64,000 bases of DNA from Trichopria drosophilae (taxonomy: Eukaryota > Arthropoda > Insecta > Hymenoptera > Diapriidae). Every line of letters starts with the position of its first letter. The stretch's first letter is position 1. Below the pieces are notes generated by a model. That model searched no databases. It worked only from the letters and a program-made list of their open reading frames with translations, and had not been told where the DNA came from. Below, in pieces: positions 49,841 through 59,244 of this stretch. The position numbers were made by a program, and so were the translations under genes. The stretch covers positions 34,135,001 to 34,199,000 of the forward strand of contig CM059587.1 in assembly GCA_030407085.1 (NCBI GenBank), read 5' to 3'.

Positions 49841-52184
49841 ATGAATAATACATCAACATATGAGTACGGCTTTTGCCCAAACATCTTCTCGGCATACTTC
49901 CAAAAAGTAATGAATAAGGAAGTCCCTGATAGTTTTCACAACCTATCAGCTTCTAAACAAAGGGCATGGATTTACGAATTGTTGAAAGAACAATACCCAG
50001 CTTCACCGGACTCAATTTTGAATCTACAACTTGGATTATTTTATAGTGGAGATTCGGGAATATCTGAAGACGCACGGCCGGAATGGATGGACGTTGCAAA
50101 ATACAGGAGAGGACAAGAAGTTGTTAAAAAATATTTATATGGAATCGCACTCAATAATATTGTCTCTACATCATTAAGCTTGACTCTAATCAACGGCACA
50201 GATTTGATGGTTGTTACGCGTAAATCCAGCACGCCGTACACTTCGTTCAAGCGGTATCTTAACACTATCAACATAATGAAAAATTGGTATTTTAACGATC
50301 CATTCACAAAAGGGACCTCAGCCTTCAATGAGATACAACTTGTGCGCAAATTACACATGAACGTTCGCAAGAAGATGATGGATTTAGGGAAAGACAGTTT
50401 AAAAATTCCAAACGCATGGTCTCCGGCTTACGAGGCAATGATCAAAGATTTTAAAGAATGTTGCCCAGTATTAAAAACTGGACAAAGCCCTTTCTCGGAA
50501 TACAATGTTGAAGATTTCGAAAGCAATGGTTTGAATCAGGCACATATGTCACTGGGACAATTCACATTTACCGGTTTAATTATTTTGTTTCCAAAGGAGT
50601 TTGGAATGCCTGATATTACTGACGAGGAATTAGAGGATTACATCTACGTATGGAGATGTCTGGGGTATCTACTTGGCATCGAAGATGAGTATGTTAATAA
50701 CGTTATTTTCATTTAGGTATTTATTTTATTTATTTGTTGAAAAATCAATAACAATCTCTCAATCTAATTGTATTCATAATATTTTAACACTTGTTTAATA
50801 GTACATTATGCTACTAGTTTTTACAATGGACTTTTTTAAATTCAATACACCGTCGAATTAAAGTGCAAATCGTTCCCTAACCTATTAGAAGCTAGACATG
50901 CCGAGGAGAAGGCATTGTGAAATTCGACGGGAAATCATGACAATTTTTATTTTTAAAATCTGTCTCTAGATTCGTAATCAGCGATACCAAAGCGGCTAAT
51001 ATATTTCAGCTAATTTTAAATGTATTTTTTAAACTCTCGTACTTAGCACACTAAAAACAGTGCGTAAAGTTCTTCGAACCATCAGTTCAGTGCTCAAGAA
51101 GTTCTCTCACGGAGTAAAAAAAATAGCATACGATACACGTGCAATGTATCTGTTTCACTTGTGCGCAAATCACCTACTTCTCCCACTTGTATCGTAATGT
51201 ACTATTCTCAAACTTTCCAGTAAGTCCACGGTGACATATACACATTGCGAGAGTGATTTTAACTTTTAAAACTTGGTTACTACTTTTTGAGTTGCAGGAG
51301 TGTCGCAAAGGTCTGACGACAACTTCCTTGTATTTTAACGCGCGAGTAGGAACAAGTCAGTTTTTAGACTTTTGAACTTTCAACTGTCAGAATTCAACCG
51401 CCTCTTTAGCCTTTCATAAAATAATATAATGGAGTACCTACAAATTGTAAGCGATAGATCTTTTCAAGTAAACCGCAGGAAATTTCAATAGGTCCAATTC
51501 GGCACCATAAAACTTGGAACTCTAAAAAACGAGAGTAGAATACATTCATAGAGTTTTTTGTGACAGTAAAGACCATTATAGGCTTTGATTCTTTTCGTTT
51601 TGGTCTTGCTGATTACGATTCTTATATCAGAAGTTTTAAATTGATATTATTCATTAAAATATATTATCCATATACATTTTGATGTAGATTCAACTTTTGC
51701 CGTGGCAATTTACAAGAGGTCCAACAAAGGACAAGAGACTGTTTGGAGATCCTTTTGAAACCAAATTTACCACATATAATTCAAGAATGGGAACACATCA
51801 TGCGATGCATGTTCGAAGGCATGCGTTTTTACTTACCATTACCTACTTTTGATTTAATGATGTTGTATTGCTTCAAACTGTTAGATGTTAATATGCCCAG
51901 ATTTGAAAAACAGATAAAGTTTGGAGATTGGCTGTGGTACAAAAGCTTCATGTAAGTTCAATGTCAACTAACTCATGTAATTCAATATATAAACAGTTTG
52001 AATACATTCAAAATATATGCTTATATTTAGGTTCGTTTTGTTCATGGCTGGTAGAGTGCCTATAACTAGGAATGTTCTAAACAAAGCACTTCTCTGGCTA
52101 TTGGATAACGGAAGTAATTTCAATGCAAAAAGACATCAAGAACTCAAGCAATATTCTGATACGATTTGGCGATTTCAAACCTGA
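49841..52184 (+). CDS. ER-bound oxygenase MpaB / rubber-oxygenase-like protein, paralog B
   Basis: Exons 49841-50688, 51688-51951 and 52031-52184 give 1266 nt and 421 aa. The splice phases and the 264-nt middle exon are the same as in paralog A, but intron 1 is 999 bp against 68 bp. Conserved blocks are LYGIALNNIVS (99-109), RKSSTPYTSFKRYL (127-140), NDPFTKGTSAF (152-162), VRKLHMNVRKKM (168-179, candidate heme ligand H172), GQFTFTGLIILFPKEFGMPD, YVWRCLGYLLGIEDEF, FNFCRG, and EWEHIMRCMFEGMRFYLPLP in exon 2. N- and C-termini diverge from A (MNNTSTYEYG against MTSALKIDGL). This is a tandem duplication with both copies intact. Substrate unknown; a role in hydrophobic or terpenoid lipid oxidation would be speculation. 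Confidence 0.9.
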
Positions 52185-53732
52185 TTTATACATAATTAAC
52201 TATTAAGTGAAAGTTTGTATATACGGAAATTGTTGTTACTGAATGTATGTTACAGGGTGGTTTACCACTTGATATAAAGTGGCAATTTTCTACACAACCA
52301 CCGATAATAATATGTATTTATTGCGCAGAAAATGGCACTGTGATATTTTAGAAATCTTAGGGTTCGAATGTAGGTTTTAATAATATATGCCACTATTAAA
52401 GCGAACATTGGATCCTGATTTAATTATAACCAGAACCAAAGTTACTTCTAGGCAACAACGCGTAGGTAACATATTCAGCTCCTGAATCTAATGCAAAGAT
52501 TTACTAATTATGTTTTTGCAAAAGCTCATTGATTTAATTTTATTTATTATGAACATTAAATCGATTACATTCCAGGGTAATGTTATTATATAACTTGTAA
52601 CAGGTTGTATGAATATTGATAAAGTTATCAATACCAGTTCTGGTATTGTACCGATCTTCTAGTATTTGCGTACCTTGGACAGTGGCGACAGGTAATCATG
52701 AGATCGAGAACTGTGCTTTTTATTCAAAAGAGTCCGCAATTGTCCATCTGGCTAGCGATGTGAATGATTCCCCACCAGCTAATACATACATGACCCACTC
52801 CCCCGCAACTGAAGTATGCATTCTCGTGTGTAAGCGTTGTCTTTTACGAATAGCTTCATACAGACACAGATACATATAGTCCGAACCCCTAAAGGAAGTA
52901 TAAACTCCTTTATTGTCAGTCTTCATTCCCACCCATAATACGCGCTTGGCTTACAATGGATTTGTTACAGCAGACAATAACGGGATATCGATAATTATTG
53001 AAGACGATAATTAGGTGGTTTGGACTATGCGTACAGTTAAAGATAATATGAAGAAGGGGAAGCACACCTTCCTTTACGCATGCGCGGAATTGTATGTTTA
53101 CATACTTTACTTTTGAACAAGTAAAATTAGAACTGAATTTATGATCGATTAATCGTAGTTGCAGTAGTTACAGCCGTACAAGATCAGACCGGTATTTCAT
53201 GCATACAGAAAAATGACCATTCAAGGCAAAGTTTTTTTTTAATTGTGATACATTTTTCCCCCATAAAGTCGAAGTTACAAGCATTATTTTAAGCCATTAC
53301 GGAAGTCCTTACCTCGACTCCGTCAAAAGGTATGCCTCCTCAAACATAGTAGAAAATTACGTTTTTTTGAACATTGACCCCATATACCTTAATGAGGTCA
53401 AAGTAAATTTTGTTATTATCGGATTCGGATTCAGGGACCCAAAATTGACAAATGTTAGCTATTTTCATCTCCGAAAGATTCCTTCAATTTTGACGACTAG
53501 TGTTATGCACTTTGAATTTCGAAAATCAATACAGCGGATACAAAATGGCGAACTAAAATGCGAAAATTTAATTTTTATGACATTTATTACCGCCACATTT
53601 ATTATGCCATTTTGAAAAATTAACACCGAATTCGTAATTAACGCCCTAAATAATATTGAATATATATAGATTCCGGTTATACTTTATATAAGAATGGTTT
53701 CCTTCAAAAAAAGAAGCCTTTTCGGTACATTA
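52185..53732. other. 3' flank and intergenic, no gene
   Basis: AT-rich. Opposed short frames at 52616-52932 overlap each other and resemble nothing known. A GTAAAG/CTTTAC-rich stretch at 53040-53115 resembles the words at 34643 and 47590. Confidence 0.45.
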
Positions 53733-55045
53733 TTACTTCGACCCAGACCATAGGTCTGGCGAAGTATTGAATTTAGTCAGTTCCCGCCAAAAAATTACCC
53801 TATAGTTTTTCATCAAATGTCGACGTTTCAGGCCCTAAGGAACCCAAAGCAACAATAAAAAAATTGGTGTCCGTTAGGTTGTACGTCCGTCCGTCCGTCC
53901 GTCCGTCCGTGGGCAAAATTTTGTATACGCGATATCTCGCGACTGGCAGGACGAATTTAAAAAGTACAAACGGATTTGGGTTTCTCTTGGCCAAACTTAG
54001 ATCTGATTAGTTTTTGGAGACAATGCATACTAGATTATGGGGAGGTTTAACAAAAAAACGCTCAAAAAACACGTTTTTTCCATTTTTTAACAAAAAATAC
54101 AAATCGTACAAAAAAATGTTTCAAACAAAAAATATAGAACATCGAATTTTCTACAAAAAAGGTTGTATTCATTTCTTCGTAAAATCAACGATAATGCCGT
54201 AAAAAACGGAAACCGAAGTATCCCACATATAAAAAATTTATTTCCTGCATCCCGACCTGTCAAAAACTCGACTAAACCGCGTTTTTTTAAGCATCAGTGT
54301 GAACAAGACGTGCTCATTTATCAGTGCTTCGTCTGACCTGCGGTCGGGGTCGAAGTTTTGAAAATGCTCATTTTCAATTTTAATATAGGGTGAATATGCC
54401 AATGAATGGACGACTACCAATGAATGGACGATTTTCTACATATTTCTATTTCTTATGAATGTATGATGCACAACATGCAACAAAATACATATTTTTATGT
54501 TCTTTGAACAGTCAAAACAATATTTACAGTACTATTGATCTTCCAGTGTTTATTATTTTGTAAAATCAAAGCAAAGTTTTAAAGCCATCCAAAACTGGTA
54601 CTGAAAACGTCCCATTTGATTTAACCCGTCTATTCATTGGGGTTTAGCGGATTTATTTACAAACGTATGAAGACGAGGTTTAATAATTAAATAAAATCAA
54701 AGGTTGAACTACACGGTCATAAAGAGCAGAGTCTAACGATTCTAATGGTGGTATCATAATTAAATTTTCATAAAAGAATTCAAAAGTTACAATCGATCAA
54801 AGTGTGAAAAATGCTTAACCGTCCATTCATTGGCATATTCACCCTATTTAAGGAACAAGATATTGTTACAATATATGTATAGAAACTACTCGAACCTAAC
54901 GATGCTAGAACTACCCTCTACCGCCTTCTTTCCTGGCAGTGTTAAAATGGGAATATTCCCGGAAGCATCAGCCTTTCGTCAGGGAACTGCAATACGAATT
55001 TAGCCAAAATTGTAGGCACCCGGGTCAAAGGCATCTAGTTTATAT
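53733..55045 (-). mobile_element. HINE-like composite element E6
   Basis: Reverse-oriented copy of E4. It has a palindrome at 53733-53766 (ACTTCGACCCAGACC ATA GGTCTGG...CGAAGT), a (GTCC)n array at 53885-53910, a second palindrome at about 54325-54360, and the nested 26-bp-TIR MITE at 54388-54844. The distal end reads CACCCGGGTCAAAGGCATCT then AGTTT. It is the best intact reference for E2, which has an inverted arm where this copy has the tetranucleotide array. Frames at 53800, 54014 and 54238 are repeat-derived. Confidence 0.6.
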
Positions 55046-55410
55046 ATAAAATCTACTTGTTTTGCAGCATATTAGGAACATAGTAGTATCAAATACCTAG
55101 AACACAGAAGACTATATAGATAAAAATTCGAGAGAGCTGCGAAAAAGGAGGTGATACTCCGTGATTATCACTAGGCATAAACACCAAACCGCATTAATTC
55201 TGTCACCAACTGTCTAATAATGGCGGACATTTCTCAAAAGTTATAGCCCCTCATTATCCCCACTTCCGTATCTTTATTTATATCCGTGCAATGGGTGCTT
55301 CTGTGTGTAAGTGTCGCGAAACGAGTGTGGCTCTAGGAAGCAATGTGGTTGAGAGAAGGTGAGGAAGATACTAGTATATCTTTGGACGGTATAGCTTAGT
55401 GCGGGTATTA
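55046..55410. other. Intergenic, no gene seen
   Basis: Less AT-rich than average, but no long frame, exon or repeat partner was noticed. Confidence 0.4.
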
Positions 55411-55692
55411 CAGTCGAACCTCTCAAATTTAGATCCTGACGATTTCACTTCCCCAACTTGACCTCTCAAATTCATACTTTTCCCCTCGATCGCTTTCAGC
55501 TCCCACTACACCAAACAGTCCACCACTTTTGTGCCTCTTTGCTTATTTATCACTTTTTGCTCAGCGTGCTCAGCTGCCATGCTATATCTATTGGAGGGGG
55601 TAACGGAACAAGGAACACGGAATGGACTGTCTAAATTTGAGAGGTTGATTGAGTCGAAATTTGCGGGAGTCTAAAATTTGATGGATTCGACG
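55411..55692. mobile_element. pogo/Tigger-like MITE 1 (282 bp)
   Basis: The left end CAGTCGAACCTCTCAAATTT matches the inverse of the right end (about 23 bp with one gap), flanked by TA on both sides. A second inverted pair, CTCTCAAATTTAGA, sits inside. CAGTCGAACCTCT-type termini with TA duplication are typical of pogo/Tigger-class elements (recalled). No transposase ORF. Confidence 0.6.
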
Positions 55693-56029
55693 TACTGTGC
55701 ACGGAAAATAATGTCGTGGTGATAACTACCGAAATAGTTCCAATATTGAGGGATATGACAAAAAAATCTTCGAAAATTCCTGCATTTTCAATAAATTTAA
55801 TCATATTTTCCCCGAGTAATTACAGAATTGAAAAGTAAACATTGAAACAAGATTCAATAAGAGGTATACATTAATAATTATGGACGAGTTGAGAGAAAAA
55901 AGCAGACTTAACGATCATTCCTATAGAATATGCTTGGTACGATTTACATTCCTCTTTTAAGAATTTTCATTATAATGATGCAATAGCAGAAATCGGTGTA
56001 TTACTCTCGAAAAATTACAGATCTGTGTA

Positions 56030-56239
56030 CAGTAGTCCCCCCATAAGTAATCTTCCCTTAAGTCATATACCCCCCTAACGCATATATTTCCCTTCCACTA
56101 AGTAATATTTTCCCCCTGAGGAGTCCTCCCACCATTCGCTGGTTGTGCATAACTTGTATGTGTGTGTGTCCGCATGTAAAAAGTGGAAATTCAAGTGGTG
56201 GGAGGTGAGGAGAAATATTACTTAAGAGGGGGATTACTG
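56030..56239. mobile_element. pogo-like MITE 2 (210 bp)
   Basis: CAGTAGTCCCCCCATAAGTAATCTTCCC... is mirrored at the right end by TTAAGAGGGGGATTACTG, with TA flanks at 56028-56029 and 56240-56241. Internal AAGTAATATTTTCCCC and GGAGAAATATTACTT pair as well. The minus-strand frame at 56058-56273 is read out of the palindrome. Confidence 0.65.
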
Positions 56240-56241
56240 TA

Positions 56242-58849
56242 GTTAAATGTACTGCGCAACCTGTTCTGCGCATGATATTCCTGTCTTGCGACGATCGCGG
56301 CCCTCGTGCACTTATACAACTACTCTAGAATCCTTATAGAAGGTGCTTTTTTGGCGTTTGTGCATATGACTACAAACGGTGAAAAAACATATACATAAAT
56401 AAGAATGTATGTATATATCATCAGCATCCGAACGTAAAGAAGAAAACGCCCATGAGTAAGTCCGTGGGTTAGTTTTGGATCTGTATTTGTTCTCTGCGTA
56501 TACCACGTATTCAAACGGCGTCGAGTGTAACGCAATAGAAAAACATTTTAAATATACCCGGACTTTATCAAACTAAATTCTCGCTAGATGGCGTGTTCCT
56601 CACAATCCCAGAAAATCGACATTACTTAGTAAGCCCGACGTCTATTATTACATGTAAGCGTTTCGACAATAATTTCCGTCGTTTCTATATAGCGTGCGTG
56701 CGAATGTTAATAGTAATTAAAAGTAGGGGTACTAGTGTTTTGAGGTAGTGTTATTATAAATAAATGAATGTAACATATGTAGATGTAATTTACATTCTCC
56801 ACATTTTTTGGTCTCTATTTGCTATTGAACTCATATATACCATCGCGCTTTTTTCGGAAATTATTTCAAATATTACTGAACTGATCTCCAATATTCGAAA
56901 GACGATAGGCGTCCGCGAAAAATCTTCCGTTACTGAATCACGCCTAATGCAAAAACGCTATACCTATGCGAGGACCGCCAATACATTTTCCGACTGACCG
57001 TAAAGAATTTTTCATGTTGTCGAACTGTCAGACTTCGGAAAAAAATCTGATCAACAGCAGGCCCAAAATTAATTTGCTACCTTTGCGGAAAGTTTGCGAA
57101 TTATTTTCATGTTATTTTAACCATCGTTAGTCCGCCTACAAATTGACGACCCGTTAGACTTCGGACGATAAGTTGCTTCGCATCTCTCAGTGTACATGCA
57201 TAACGTTGAGAAAGTGCACTCGGTCATACTGATGAGGTTTATTCAAGCATCAATTACGAATGCGACGTTACTGAGAAACTTGGTAGTGTAAAAATAAATT
57301 AGCACTAAAGAAATAAGTTCAGAAAATATAAATTCAACGTAGGTGCATTTAAAAATTAATATAGTTAACGGCTTATATGACATGGAAAAAAATGTTTAAT
57401 AGAAAGTAAGAAATAAATACATGTTAATTAAAAAGTAAACAAAAAATTAAACATAAAAAATTGTATTAAGGATTTTTAACTTTATAGTTGTGAATATAAT
57501 TTTTCTTTTTTTCCTTTGTTCTTTTTTCTTCCTTTTCAAATGACCGCCATTTCGTCTCATATTATTCAATCACGACCATTTTTTTTTAAATATGCGGTAT
57601 TTCATCAACTTTAACTTGGGTCTGCCACATTTTGAATTACTTAAAAAATCGTCGAGATAAATGAGAATAACTAAAAAAATGTTGTTTTTGTTCAAAATGA
57701 AATTTCTCAAAAAGGCCAACTTTGATTTCTGCCAAATTTGGAAGCTTTTTCCAAGACTATATAAGCTATTTTTCTACCAAATTTCAACATGCCAACTTGC
57801 TTCTTTTTGGATATAAGGTCAGACAAAGATAATCACGAGTATTTACAAATTTTTACCCCATACATGCCGCAAATATGATCCACTATTCTCTTATATGACG
57901 ACTCTCACCTTTGAATTTGCAGAATATTTAGTTAAGTGCGACTTATAGATGATAAAAATTATAAGTTTGTGAAATCTCATAAGCTCAACTAATTTCTCCC
58001 GAATCGAAATTGTTTGGAAATGTATCCAGATACACGGGAAAAAATACATTTCATTTTTTTGTCTATTGCTGATTGGTAAGTAGCTGTACTTGATCGATTT
58101 ATTATTTTTATTTCGCGATTGATGCTTGAGTTAATTATTTTTTTATGGACTGGGTTATGCTATTTTTTCAAAGGTGTTGTATTACTACCTAAGAGAAGTG
58201 TGAAATTTATATAGCCACGCCATTTGTAGCCACTGGAACTGCTATATATATTAGTTATTAATGACGTGAGTATTAACACGTTGCTATAAACATTTTCAAT
58301 TAATCTTCTGTAATACTAAATATTTTTTTCAGGGTACTTTCATCAAAAAATAAAATAATTTAAATATTTTTTAATTTTATCAAGAAGTTTACCGAAAACA
58401 TTTTTCAACTTAAAACCTTTTGAATTGTTGCTGTTTCATAATATAATATAGCATGTTGAAGAGTATAATTTCATATTTCATTTCCATCAAAAAAGTTTGG
58501 GGAGGTTCGGATAACAACAACATTTAAAAAAATCATACCAGGTCATTTTGGTGTATTTTTGACTTCTGATTATGAATATGATAATTAAAATTGGCGATCA
58601 CGGAAATTTATGCCGCAATTTTCACGAAAAAGTGTCAGCAACTCTTTTTTAAAGTCTCAGATAGCACGGCGTGACTCTCACGTTGAGCACATATTTGAGG
58701 TCTCGTTTGTGAGTGCGTATTTGAGTTCGCACGAGACTTCAAGGGAGAGTTTAATGCATGCGCAAACACGGTCGAAATATCGGTAATTGCGTCCTTGTTA
58801 CATAATATACTATTTTGATGCAATAGACGTAAATTTTTTTTTTTTATTA
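56242..58849. other. Intergenic, no certain gene
   Basis: AT-rich. The 77-codon frame at 56764-56997 has a plausible N-terminal hydrophobic stretch and a basic tail, but no recognisable domain or neighbouring exon. The sense of the rest is unknown. Confidence 0.4.
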
Positions 58850-59037
58850 CAGCGTGAGAACAATGCTATTGTTTACACGTTGTCCATTTTTCTTTCGCAT
58901 TTTACACACACTTGTAACAAAAAATACATTTGGACGGATGTGCAGAAATGTTTTTTGGACGAACATACTTGCAGTACTCGCCTTCGGCTCGTGCCACAAC
59001 CCTCACATTTGTAGAAAAAACTTTTACCCACTTTACG
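58850..59037. repeat. Dispersed repeat with CTCGCCTTCGGCTCG core, LINE target
   Basis: Partner of 920-1085 (CTCGCCTTCGGCTCGTGCCA, CAACC, CACATTTGT). The LINE's tandem tail starts immediately after it, so the retrotransposon landed in or beside this repeat. Confidence 0.45.
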
Positions 59038-59244
59038 AAATTTATTTATTTTATTTATTTATTTATTTATTAACCAAAACGGGCATTACTGCCCAAGAAT
59101 TACATCTATTGCAAAAAAAAAAAAAATAAACTTACAGAAATTGACAATTTATAATATGTAAAGTATTAACCTAAGGTTCCGGTGCGCGTTGATATATAAA
59201 GATAACAAGAATCTACTTACAATGTTATTATAAAAGGCTTAATG

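Noticed and set aside
50041..50370. 109-codon minus-strand frame
   Set aside because: Antisense shadow of exon 1 of MpaB-like paralog B.
56764..56997. 77-codon frame with hydrophobic N-terminus and basic tail
   Set aside because: No domain, no partner exon and typical AT-rich chance composition. It could be revisited with transcripts.
57224..57246. CTGATGAGG resembling a hammerhead core
   Set aside because: No GAAA, cleavage-site UH or flanking helices at the required spacing.
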